DNA of 18,741 nucleotides from Deltaproteobacteria bacterium (lineage in GTDB: Bacteria; Desulfobacterota; DSM-4660; Desulfatiglandales; B25-G16), in the NCBI GenBank assembly GCA_019308645.1, contig JAFDHR010000038.1, positions 1-18,741 on the forward strand, in the 5' to 3' direction. A program made the translations under genes and the position numbers. Shown here piece by piece: positions 7,725-14,498 of the stretch. The notes below the pieces were generated by a model. The model was not told the origin of the DNA, did not search any database, and worked only from the letters and a program-made list of their open reading frames with translations. The first letter of the stretch is position 1. Each line of letters starts with the position of its first letter.

Positions 7725-7880
7725 TCACCCTCTTGATCGTATCTTCCGTGCCGGAACACCAGCAACAATGGAAAACTCATCAACATTATCAGTTACTACT
7801 GCTCCTGCTCCAACGATGGCGCCCTGGCCAATCCTGACACTACTTCTTCTTCAGAAATTGATACCGATTATGGTGCAATT
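7725..7880 (-). pseudogene. Remnant of a left-handed beta-helix (hexapeptide) acetyltransferase
   Basis: The minus strand reads 38 codons from about 7841 to the TGA at 7725-7727 that match the C-terminal end of hexapeptide acyltransferases: RIGQGAIVGAGAVVTDNV followed by the hallmark SIVAGVPARKIR. Upstream, an in-frame TGA at 7851-7853 separates this from a short piece reading NCTIIGINF, also hexapeptide-like. No start and no complete helix domain are present; the family normally has 180-220 residues, so most of the gene is lost. The gene was presumably a sugar O- or N-acetyltransferase. The last codons overlap the ribosome site of the GT2 gene. The stretch 7881-7980 holds nothing else recognisable. 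Confidence 0.8.
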
Positions 7881-7980
7881 GCTGTTATTCGGAAACGGTT
7901 GATTATACTCACTAATACAATAGCTAATTGTTTCAATATGAGCCATGAAGATCAGCAACTAAGTCTTTTGCAAGCCAGAT

Positions 7981-9768
7981 TTACTGGGCAATATTACCTA
8001 AGAAACTCAGAACATTGTTTTCATCTGGGACAGCGAAATAGTCTTTTACATATTTTTTTGCAACCCTTATATATTTTCTCTTTCGTTTCTCATCTAACGT
8101 TAGTATTTCTTTCAGAGCAATCCCCAATTGCTCTGGTGTGCAAACTGTCCACTTGAAGGTCTTTAAATCCATCATAGGATCACCACTCAACGGTGCGTCT
8201 ATATTTAAATGTATTGCTGGCACTCCATTTAACAATGCCTGCATTCCAACAGAAGACTGACGATACACAACACAAACACTATTTCTCAGCTCTGTCTCTA
8301 GATCACTATCTGACAGATGAAAGTTATATGGCATATCATGGAGGCATTGATCTAGTAATGTGTTTACTGGTACGTTGGGATGTCCCCTCAGTTTAACATT
8401 ATAGTCCTTAAGGATTTCGGCCTGTTCCATCAGCCAGCATAAGGCCGTTGCACAGCCCAGTACGCCACCAAGAGCCACAAGGATTTCTGATTGAACCCCT
8501 CCAAAGCGGTCTGTATCATCAAGAAGAGGAATATTACGTAATGAGCAAGCAGAATAGACCCTGGATGTATCACGTTTTCCAATGTCTATCATCAAGCGTT
8601 TGGTCTCGGGCCCTGTGGATAAAAGAATATCTGGTTCTGGCCTCTGCCTTTTCTCATTATCAGTCAAACGGATTTTTAAATTAAGTGGGAATACTACCGC
8701 ATGGCTATATCCCAGGATTGCTCTCGGACTATGTTCTCTAAAAGCCTGAATACATCCCCTCTCAAAAACGTTACCCTCATATAATTGTATTAGTCGTTCG
8801 AAATGCTTACTTCGACATAACTTACGTACAGCTCTATAGTATATTTCAGCGTCGAGATTAAAAAAATGTTCGTAGCGGCTATTCCATCTAAGCAGTCTTG
8901 AAAAATCGCATCCGAAAAAGTAACTGTGGGGCACTCGGACTCTTCTTATGAAAAGTTCTAGTAGTAACGATATTAATTCAGCCCATGTGATGATAGAATA
9001 AGGTACTACAACAGCAACTTCAGTGCATTCCTTGATTTTCTTTGCTGACTCTCTAAGACTTCCGAGTGGATTGCAAAGATAAGTAACAAAATTGCCGTTC
9101 TTCCTCAAGATGTCATGCAGATTTCCAAAAAAGGGGTCTGCATAATTTCCATTGTTGAAGGAACTTTGATACAGACGTGAAGCTATAAGAATTAGCCTAT
9201 CTATTTGAAGCTGTTTTGGTGCATATCTTGGTGAAAAAAACTTTCTGTATAGAGATACTGTGCACATAAATAGAAAGTCCTTTAGATTGTGCGCTTCCTG
9301 AAAAATACGCCTGATCCTGAGTGGCAATGACAGAAATGGCCTCCTATAAACCTTCCAACCTCTCTTCCTTCCCCACGCTTCGCATATATCTTCTTCCTCA
9401 AGACTTGAACAAACAATAATGAGCAATTGCGATCTTGTTTTTGACTTCTTGGCAAGGGTGAAAAGCACAAGGGCTAAATAAGCAGCAGACCTTTCCCATT
9501 CCTGCATTTTGGAAGATACAACATTTCTCCAAAAAACATGATCATGGCCAAAAGGTTTGACCACTTGATCCCAAAACTTATCGAATTCCTTAAAAAATTC
9601 TGCGGATTCAGCCTTATTCAAACTTGGTAAATAATATCTGCGGATCCTCAATTTTCTCGCAATTAAAATTTCCCTTTTCCTAAGCGTCCTCATTGAAACT
9701 AATCGAGGCAAACTTTTGCTCACGCCGATTTTTCGATGTAATCGATCTGTTATTATTAATTCAAACAT
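7981..9768 (-). CDS. Large protein resembling surface-carbohydrate biosynthesis GT-B-like proteins
   Basis: A 595-aa soluble-looking protein with no signal peptide and only short hydrophobic stretches. The N-terminal half is unfamiliar, apart from a beta strand near 114-121 (QLLIIVCS). The C-terminal half (about 325-560) resembles a family annotated as surface carbohydrate biosynthesis protein: a YEGNVFERG segment (330-338), AILGYSHAVVFPLNL (350-364), EPDILLSTGPETKRLM (378-393), LRGHP (460-464), and VVYRQSSVGMQALLNGVPAI (500-519), which looks like the donor-phosphate loop of GT-B or capsule-type transferases. The start is ATG at 9768, preceded by an A-run rather than a clear ribosome site. 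It may transfer a sugar or polyol-phosphate to the glycan, but this is inference from fold-like motifs and context. Confidence 0.8.
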   Translation of the reverse strand: MFELIITDRLHRKIGVSKSLPRLVSMRTLRKREILIARKLRIRRYYLPSLNKAESAEFFKEFDKFWDQVVKPFGHDHVFWRNVVSSKMQEWERSAAYLALVLFTLAKKSKTRSQLLIIVCSSLEEEDICEAWGRKRGWKVYRRPFLSLPLRIRRIFQEAHNLKDFLFMCTVSLYRKFFSPRYAPKQLQIDRLILIASRLYQSSFNNGNYADPFFGNLHDILRKNGNFVTYLCNPLGSLRESAKKIKECTEVAVVVPYSIITWAELISLLLELFIRRVRVPHSYFFGCDFSRLLRWNSRYEHFFNLDAEIYYRAVRKLCRSKHFERLIQLYEGNVFERGCIQAFREHSPRAILGYSHAVVFPLNLKIRLTDNEKRQRPEPDILLSTGPETKRLMIDIGKRDTSRVYSACSLRNIPLLDDTDRFGGVQSEILVALGGVLGCATALCWLMEQAEILKDYNVKLRGHPNVPVNTLLDQCLHDMPYNFHLSDSDLETELRNSVCVVYRQSSVGMQALLNGVPAIHLNIDAPLSGDPMMDLKTFKWTVCTPEQLGIALKEILTLDEKRKRKYIRVAKKYVKDYFAVPDENNVLSFLGNIAQ

Positions 9769-9811
9769 CTTTTTTTTATGGTGAAATGCCTAAAAAAGGC
9801 GGGGGGAAGAA

Positions 9812-10675
9812 TTATTCGATTGCATATTGAGAAAAATATTCACTATCCTTATAAAGAGAAACAAACCAAAACCCCTCAAAACTTACAAATCTCCAAAAAG
9901 GCTGAAGTATCAATCGTGAAGGTCTATTTGAAGGAAACATCATTAACTTCCATTCCCTGTCCACTTTCCATCCTGTATGCAAAAAAAGTTTTTTCCAGTC
10001 CTTAGGTGATAATTCAAATATGTGTGTATTTTCAATGGTAGGCTTCTTATCTCCCGGCCATTGTCGTAACCACTTTTGGGATAAATATGCTAAACCAATT
10101 CTGCTGTGCCTTATGAACGGCACAGACACAATCAATCGCTCGTTTGTCACTTCTTTCATACCATCAAGAAACCCAATGGGATCAGGTAAATGCTCAAGAG
10201 TTTCGAATGCAGAAACTATGTCATAAGCAACTCCTTGATCCCCAAGAGATAATGCATCAGCACAAATCGCATCAAGACCCTTACTTCTAATTTTCTCTAC
10301 AGCACTTTTTTGCAAATTAATTCCAACGTAAGAAAGTTCGTTGACATCATAATATTTATTTAAAAGCAATCTTATAGAACCGTCTGAATCACCAACATCA
10401 GCGTAACTGCATCTCCCGTTCTCTTCAAGAACCTTTTCTATTGCTTTCTTGACAAAAATTGTCTCTGCAACCATAAGCAACCGGATTCTTTGTTCAACCT
10501 CTTTGTTATCAACCGGAACGGTGTAATGCTGACTAAAATCCGGGAACATCTTAAATGAATATTCCCAAATTTCTTTTAATTCAGCTTCAGAATTAACAAT
10601 TTTACGAACCGCATCAATTGAAACAGGGTCTATTATCTTTTTCTTTATAAAACTCTTAATCATTTGTAATCTCAT
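9812..10675 (-). CDS. Class I SAM-dependent methyltransferase
   Basis: A 287-aa predicted methyltransferase. The first 85 residues are a helical leader. The Rossmann core has YADVGDSDGSIRLL (91-104) as motif I, with the usual GxGxG altered to GDSDG; LSYVGINLQKSAVEKI (114-129) carries the acidic-strand equivalent, and YDIVSAFETLEHLPDP (151-166) is the EhLxdP hallmark of Methyltransf_11/23 proteins. LIVSVPF follows (181-187). The likely role is methylation of a sugar or glycan end (context inference). The start at ATG 10675 is plausible; ATG at 10663 is an alternative, and neither has a strong ribosome site. It follows 27 nt after the broken-gene mosaic at 10703-11111. Confidence 0.87.
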   Translation of the reverse strand: MRLQMIKSFIKKKIIDPVSIDAVRKIVNSEAELKEIWEYSFKMFPDFSQHYTVPVDNKEVEQRIRLLMVAETIFVKKAIEKVLEENGRCSYADVGDSDGSIRLLLNKYYDVNELSYVGINLQKSAVEKIRSKGLDAICADALSLGDQGVAYDIVSAFETLEHLPDPIGFLDGMKEVTNERLIVSVPFIRHSRIGLAYLSQKWLRQWPGDKKPTIENTHIFELSPKDWKKLFLHTGWKVDREWKLMMFPSNRPSRLILQPFWRFVSFEGFWFVSLYKDSEYFSQYAIE

Positions 10676-10702
10676 TCAAACAGCGCAATACATGGTCATA
10701 AA

Positions 10703-10885
10703 TCATTTTTCAACAACAGCTATAATCGTATCACACAACCAATGCTCTTTCAGCTTTTGTTTATATAGCTTATCGAGTTCATTGCCAAAAGTATTGCTAT
10801 AGCGACCTAAGCCACCCGGTTTACCCTCTTGCATCCATACCATATGATTTGGAAAGCTCATATCTTTGTTCAGGGAATAACTCAA
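10703..10885 (-). pseudogene. 3' fragment of an unrecognised gene fused to a broken epimerase
   Basis: An open frame of about 60 codons with a conserved-looking C-terminal end (VWMQEGKPGGLGRYSNTFG, then ELDKLYKQKLKEH and CDTIIAVVEK before TGA 10703-10705). It has no start of its own other than a TTG and no ribosome site; its frame is closed upstream by TAG at 10898-10900. It looks like the 3' end of a longer gene whose 5' part was lost when it was joined to the epimerase remnant at about 10886-10890. I do not recognise the family; the position between sugar genes suggests a glycan-modifying enzyme. Confidence 0.5.
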
Positions 10886-10886
10886 A

Positions 10887-11111
10887 GCCGATGTCTGCTA
10901 TTCCGGCAAAATTAAAAACAATGTCAGCGTCCTGAACCGCATTTTAAACACTATGGCAATCGAGAATATCACCAATAATCTCTTGCTGGTCAGGCCTCAA
11001 CCAGGGGGATGGTCTCCTGTCAAAGTTAGTTACTTCATGTCATGCATCGCTTAGCTTATCACAGACATGAGAACCAAGAAATCCCGAACCGCCGAATACT
11101 ATAGCTTTCAT
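10887..11111 (-). pseudogene. Broken NAD-dependent epimerase, paralogue of the gene at 14495-15343
   Basis: From ATG at 11111 (GGAG 9 nt upstream) the minus strand reads MKAIVFGGSGFLGSHVCDKL, colinear residue for residue with the N-terminus of the epimerase at 14495-15343. The frame is interrupted by TGA at 11040-11042 (codon 24) and TAA at 10944-10946 (codon 56). It continues with ADIVFNFAGIADIG (codons 62-75), then homology ends abruptly at about 10887, where an unrelated frame begins. The catalytic YxxxK half is absent. Rossmann GGSGFLGS and NFAGIADI motifs identify it as an extended SDR of the same type. The wider stretch 10676-11177 contains only this remnant, the fused fragment and a short spacer. 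Confidence 0.85.
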
Positions 11112-11177
11112 GAATTCAGACTCCATATGATTAGCTGGCTTTTTTTTGCCTTTTGTTTGTGATTGCAGCATGAACCA

Positions 11178-11909
11178 TTACTCTCCGCCCGATATGGTGA
11201 TAATTTCATTAGTAATAAAGGTGTTTCTCTCGCTGCCAAGAAAATATGCCATTTCCGCAACCTCCGTAGAGGTTCCCATTCGCTTCAACGGAATCATAGC
11301 AATGCGCTTATTCATGTCTTTGGGATATTTTGCGTGAAAATCTGTATCGATAACTCCCGGCCGTATTGTATTGACAAGAATGCTGTAAGGTGCACCTTCC
11401 CGTGCCAAAGTCTTCGTTAAGCCCTCAAGAGCGCGTTTTGAACATCCATAATGAGCGGAATGCGAAGATCCACCGTATTTTGCGGCAATGGAACTGATAT
11501 TGACGACACGTCCGAAGTTCCTTTTTTTCATTTCTTCAAATACAAACGACGACAACAGGATCGGCGCAAACGTATTCAACGTGAATGTCTCAAGCAAGTC
11601 TGCGTACGCAAGTTCGCTGAAATATTTTTGGGCAACATAGGTCCCGGCATTGTTTATTAAAGCATCGATCCTAAAATGTTTGATTTTTTTTATAAAGCCT
11701 TCTATTCCTTCCATCAAGCTCAGATCACTTTGAATCAATTTGCATCGCCGACCAATATTGTTAATCTCGTGCTTAACGGAGTTGGCTTTTTCATGAGAAG
11801 AGAAATAGTGGCAGATAACATTCCAGCCGTTGAGCGCATACGTTGATGCAATGGCCCGTCCAATTCCCAAGGCACCACCCGTAACTAAAACTGTTCTGAC
11901 GTTTCCCAA
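11178..11909 (-). CDS. Classical SDR oxidoreductase (FabG-like)
   Basis: A 243-aa classical short-chain dehydrogenase/reductase. It has TGGALGIG (10-17) for cofactor binding, ALINNAGTY (83-91), the active-site Asn112 region (TLNTF), serine in VNISSIAA (136-143), and the catalytic Tyr154/Lys158 in HYGCSK. RPGVIDTDF (183-191) and the terminal ITISGGE are typical of 3-oxoacyl-ACP-reductase-like SDRs. In this context it may reduce a keto-sugar or a keto-acid substituent rather than a fatty-acyl chain (inference). The start appears to be TTG at 11909, with AAAGGA about 11 nt upstream, so the initiation signal is weak. It lies just beyond the terminator at 11948-11970, so it needs its own promoter or read-through; no convincing promoter is visible. 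Confidence 0.9.
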   Translation of the reverse strand: MGNVRTVLVTGGALGIGRAIASTYALNGWNVICHYFSSHEKANSVKHEINNIGRRCKLIQSDLSLMEGIEGFIKKIKHFRIDALINNAGTYVAQKYFSELAYADLLETFTLNTFAPILLSSFVFEEMKKRNFGRVVNISSIAAKYGGSSHSAHYGCSKRALEGLTKTLAREGAPYSILVNTIRPGVIDTDFHAKYPKDMNKRIAMIPLKRMGTSTEVAEMAYFLGSERNTFITNEIITISGGE

Positions 11910-11947
11910 GTGCCGATAAATCCTTTCTTGCTCCCTAGCTTATTCTG

Positions 11948-11970
11948 AAAAACCCCCGTGTATGAGGGGG
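11948..11970 (-). terminator. Rho-independent terminator after the radical SAM gene
   Basis: On the minus strand CCCCC (11970-11966), an 8-nt loop and GGGGG (11957-11953) form a strong stem, followed directly by TTTTT (11952-11948). It lies 26 nt after the radical SAM stop and before the SDR start. It should end the transcription unit that runs in from the flippase side. Confidence 0.85.
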
Positions 11971-11995
11971 CAGTCTAACTACAACAGATTTACTC

Positions 11996-12973
11996 CTAAA
12001 TCTTGCTTTTTTTCAACAGTTGGGTTGTCCGCCAAGGACAACCATTGCATGATTTCAAAAGATGGGATTTGCCTTGTTTGTGAAGTTTTCTGGCCTCTTC
12101 CACGATAGGATCATGCCAGCAGTCTTCAATACTCATTTCCCTTACGTTTCCGGGGGACAAAAACCTAAAATCATCGTTGTTGCACGGCATAATTATTCCA
12201 TCCCATTCAATTGTCATGCGCTGCCATAGTTGAGGACATGCCCAATTTTCGTCAATTAAATGGGTGTCTCGATTAACCGCTTCTTTATAATCTATGGCGG
12301 CCACTTCATCACAATGAGTTTGCCAAAATTCTCTGTATTCATCCAGATTGAGGTCAGGAAAGCGAACGGTTTGAATGCGAACTTTTGGGTGGTTATAACC
12401 ATTTTGTTCTCTCAATTCTAAAAGGACGTCGACATTGCACATAATCCGGTAGAACTTCGCACCACGCCGCTCTCGTTCAAATTTTACAGGATCAGTACCC
12501 TCTACAGAAATGGAAATACGATCAAGTCCTGCTTCCATGAGTTTAAGTGATACCCCATTTGTTAAAAGCATAGCGTTGGTGTTAAAGTATATATCTAAAA
12601 TCCCTTTTTTTTTGGCGTAAGCAACCATATCGACCACCTGCTTATGAAGAAGAGGCTCACCCCGATAACTCAGCTTCACGGCACATAGGCCTTTTTCCAC
12701 ACCCTCATCCACAATCTTCTTATACAACTCAAAATCCATATCCCCGATTTGATTTTTGCTAAGCAAGGGAAGCTTGTCGCAAAAAGTGCAGCGTAAATTG
12801 CACCTATTTGTAATCTCAATATCTAGATTAATTGGAAAATCACTTACAATAAAATCCTTAGGATTTTCAAACCACTTTCTTCGGTATTCCAGATATTTCG
12901 GATCATTACTTTCTTCAGTAACAGACCGGCCACCAAGAGATGTAAAGTTAGCATTTGGAACAACTTGAATCAT
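11996..12973 (-). CDS. Radical SAM protein with SPASM/twitch-type C-terminal cysteines
   Basis: From the chosen start this is 325 aa. The radical SAM cluster motif CxxxCxxC is Cys58, Cys62 and Cys65 in TNRCNLRCTFCDKL. KLSYRGEPLLHK (about 100-111) is the GEP-like SAM-contact motif. The C-terminal cysteines (about 246, 264, 285, 309 and 312, the last pair CNGCPW) indicate an auxiliary Fe-S site, fewer than in a full seven-cysteine SPASM domain. An ATG at 13024 would overlap the cytidylyltransferase by 41 nt and lacks a ribosome site; ATG at 12973 has GAGG 8 nt upstream and starts 10 nt after the preceding stop. Such proteins modify carbohydrates, peptides or nucleosides by radical chemistry; next to a CMP transferase, sugar dehydration, epimerisation or rearrangement is plausible but inferred. 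Confidence 0.9.
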   Translation of the reverse strand: MIQVVPNANFTSLGGRSVTEESNDPKYLEYRRKWFENPKDFIVSDFPINLDIEITNRCNLRCTFCDKLPLLSKNQIGDMDFELYKKIVDEGVEKGLCAVKLSYRGEPLLHKQVVDMVAYAKKKGILDIYFNTNAMLLTNGVSLKLMEAGLDRISISVEGTDPVKFERERRGAKFYRIMCNVDVLLELREQNGYNHPKVRIQTVRFPDLNLDEYREFWQTHCDEVAAIDYKEAVNRDTHLIDENWACPQLWQRMTIEWDGIIMPCNNDDFRFLSPGNVREMSIEDCWHDPIVEEARKLHKQGKSHLLKSCNGCPWRTTQLLKKSKI

Positions 12974-12981
12974 ATTAAATA

Positions 12982-12985
12982 CCTC
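12982..12985 (-). promoter_or_regulatory. Ribosome binding site deciding the radical SAM start
   Basis: GAGG within GGATGAGGT on the minus strand, 8 nt before ATG 12973, overlaps the cytidylyltransferase stop codon at 12984-12986. It supports the shorter start over ATG 13024 and implies translational coupling. Confidence 0.65.
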
Positions 12986-13757
12986 ATCCCTGATCATACG
13001 GAGTTCTTGTTTCTGCAAAGCCATGTTTCATCAACCAATATTCAACTTCAGGCAATTGCCATTCATAATCCACATCACAGCCGCCCCACTGTTCGAGAGG
13101 ATAAATCTTTTGACCCATCCATTTTTGTGGCAGAAGACCGTCTTGCAAATTTTCAAGACATCGGGGCCGTACTATAGAGACACCCATATCCGCAAACCAG
13201 ACATTACCCTGAGAATCCCGATCACAATTCAATGTCGCAGGATCGCCAAAGGTTTCAAATGGAACAAAGGGTTGCAGCAAACCGTCATCTCCAACCTTCC
13301 TTGCCCGCAGAGGACTCCACATATTATAGCAGGAAACAGTCACAGCCGAATCATAATCAGGATTATCTCTAAGAATGTTAATACCCCTATCAATAGTTTC
13401 AGCAAGTATTGTAGCTGCATTGCAAAACAAAAGAACCATTAACTCTATCTTTTCCTCTTTTGAGCTTTGAGCTTTGAGATCATCCTTGATCACCTGATAC
13501 CCATGCGCATAAGCGTCCTCGCCAAGGGCTTCCTTTGTTGCCAGGTAAGGCGGCCTGACAATAATTTCGGCACCATAGCCCTTTGATATGGCCATGATGT
13601 TTTCATCATCCGTAGATACATAGACTCGATCCACTTTACTGGCATGAAGTGCAGCCAAAAGCGGATACACGCAAAGAGGTCTGCCTAAAACAGGAGTGGT
13701 ATTTTTACCGGAGAAGCTTATGCTTCCTTTACGGCCAAGTAGTAACGCTGCAATCAT
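12984..13757 (-). CDS. Acylneuraminate cytidylyltransferase-like CMP-sugar synthetase
   Basis: Predicted to transfer CMP from CTP to a ulosonic-type or other acidic sugar, giving the activated donor. The 257-aa length (from the chosen start) fits the NeuA/KdsB-like GT-A fold. It starts MIAALLLGRKGS and continues with K18N (GKNTTPVLGRPLCVYPLLAA), a divergent form of the usual ARxGSKxxPxKN loop. YVSTDDENI (46-54) is the conserved STDD segment, and GGCDVDYEWQLPEVEYWL (225-242) matches the C-terminal metal-site region. The usual LQPTSP is replaced by LLFCNAAT, so the substrate may be unusual. ATG 13757 is preferred over ATG 13772 because GAGGG lies 8 nt before it. Neighbouring HAD phosphatase and epimerase genes fit a donor-synthesis pathway; no NeuB-type synthase is in the window. 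Confidence 0.87.
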   Translation of the reverse strand: MIAALLLGRKGSISFSGKNTTPVLGRPLCVYPLLAALHASKVDRVYVSTDDENIMAISKGYGAEIIVRPPYLATKEALGEDAYAHGYQVIKDDLKAQSSKEEKIELMVLLFCNAATILAETIDRGINILRDNPDYDSAVTVSCYNMWSPLRARKVGDDGLLQPFVPFETFGDPATLNCDRDSQGNVWFADMGVSIVRPRCLENLQDGLLPQKWMGQKIYPLEQWGGCDVDYEWQLPEVEYWLMKHGFAETRTPYDQG

Positions 13758-13765
13758 AATTTTTT

Positions 13766-13770
13766 CCCTC
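13766..13770 (-). promoter_or_regulatory. Ribosome binding site deciding the cytidylyltransferase start
   Basis: GAGGG on the minus strand, 8 nt before ATG 13757. It lies inside the alternative upstream start codon region (ATG 13772), which itself has no ribosome site, so the downstream ATG is favoured. Confidence 0.6.
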
Positions 13771-13779
13771 ATTTATATT

Positions 13780-13861
13780 AGGACGCGGATTTACGCTGAT
13801 GCACACAGATAATTATTTTCTATTTCTTAATATCCTAAGAATCAGCGTTCATCTGCGTCCT
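13780..13861. repeat. Long imperfect inverted repeat between HAD and cytidylyltransferase genes
   Basis: The arms at 13780-13800 and 13841-13861 are 21 nt each and match at 18 of 21 positions when one is reverse-complemented (both start AGGACGC and end ACGCTGAT). A 40-nt AT-rich loop separates them. The words (cgcggattt, atctgcgt) are related to the 'aatctgcg' clusters at the other end of the window. One arm reaches the HAD gene's stop codon. It would fold into a long mRNA hairpin between two operon genes and could act as a processing or attenuation element. It has no T-tract and is not a good terminator. The palindromic form suggests a small non-autonomous mobile repeat (inference). Confidence 0.8.
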
Positions 13862-14498
13862 ATATAACCAAGTCGATGAAATCCCGAGCCCACCTTATGT
13901 CAGGTGCAATTTGCAGTAACGGCGCATTTTTATTCAGCAAAATTCCAATAAAATCAACTCCTGATGCATTCGCCGCCCAATAATCACTTTCAGCATCTCC
14001 GAAAAAAAGGCACTGCTTGGGAGCAAGCTCGTATTTGTTAAGCAAATAGATTATATTGTCGCTCTTGGAACAAGAAGAACCCAATATTTCGTGAAAATAA
14101 ATATCTATCCCGCGCCGTTTGACAATCTCCTTTATTTCATCATCCGGTGTAGCTGAAACCACAAAACATTTAACAATATTATACCATTTTTTTAAAAAAT
14201 TTTCAGCCCCGGGAATTTCCGGCGCAGATACCACCTCGTCCACCACCAAACGGGAAAAGTCGTTACAAAGCTGCTGTAATTCAGCCTTGTCCAACTGCTT
14301 GCCTAAAAATTCCCGGTAGTAATGTCGAAATTTATCAACACGGGTCATACCGCCGTTGTTGCGGTGATGTTCCACAACTTTTGCTTCAATAGCGGGACCA
14401 TAACGCTCAAACAATTTGGCAAAAGCCCTGGTCTTTACTTCTACTGAATCAGCCAGAACACCATCAAAATCTAAAAAAATAGCATCAATGTCTTTCAT
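13860..14498 (-). CDS. HAD-superfamily phosphatase (subfamily IA-like)
   Basis: A 212-aa cytoplasmic phosphatase, expected to remove phosphate from a sugar-phosphate intermediate. All four HAD motifs are visible: motif I FLDFDGVLADS (Asp10 nucleophile, Asp12 acid/base), motif II VVSATP (Ser115), a motif III lysine in SSCSKSDNI (Lys145), and motif IV LFFGDAESDY (Asp168, Asp172). A helical cap occupies about residues 20-95. ATG 14498 overlaps the epimerase stop as ATGA, and the GAAGAG stretch before it can act as the ribosome site. Placed directly before a CMP-sugar synthetase gene, it is positioned like KdsC or a neuraminate-9-phosphate phosphatase; that role is inferred from order, not shown by the sequence. 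The stop codon abuts an inverted repeat, so the extreme C-terminus may have been altered. Confidence 0.9.
   Translation of the reverse strand: MKDIDAIFLDFDGVLADSVEVKTRAFAKLFERYGPAIEAKVVEHHRNNGGMTRVDKFRHYYREFLGKQLDKAELQQLCNDFSRLVVDEVVSAPEIPGAENFLKKWYNIVKCFVVSATPDDEIKEIVKRRGIDIYFHEILGSSCSKSDNIIYLLNKYELAPKQCLFFGDAESDYWAANASGVDFIGILLNKNAPLLQIAPDIRWARDFIDLVI

Noticed and set aside
9778..10005. 75-codon plus-strand frame
   Set aside because: Antisense to the end of the methyltransferase gene and low in coding character.
13023..13442. 139-codon plus-strand frame
   Set aside because: Fully antisense to the cytidylyltransferase, which has clear family motifs; no motifs of its own.
13780..13861. Rho-independent terminator after the HAD gene
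   Set aside because: Stem is long and imperfect with a 40-nt loop and no T-run; better described as a palindromic repeat.
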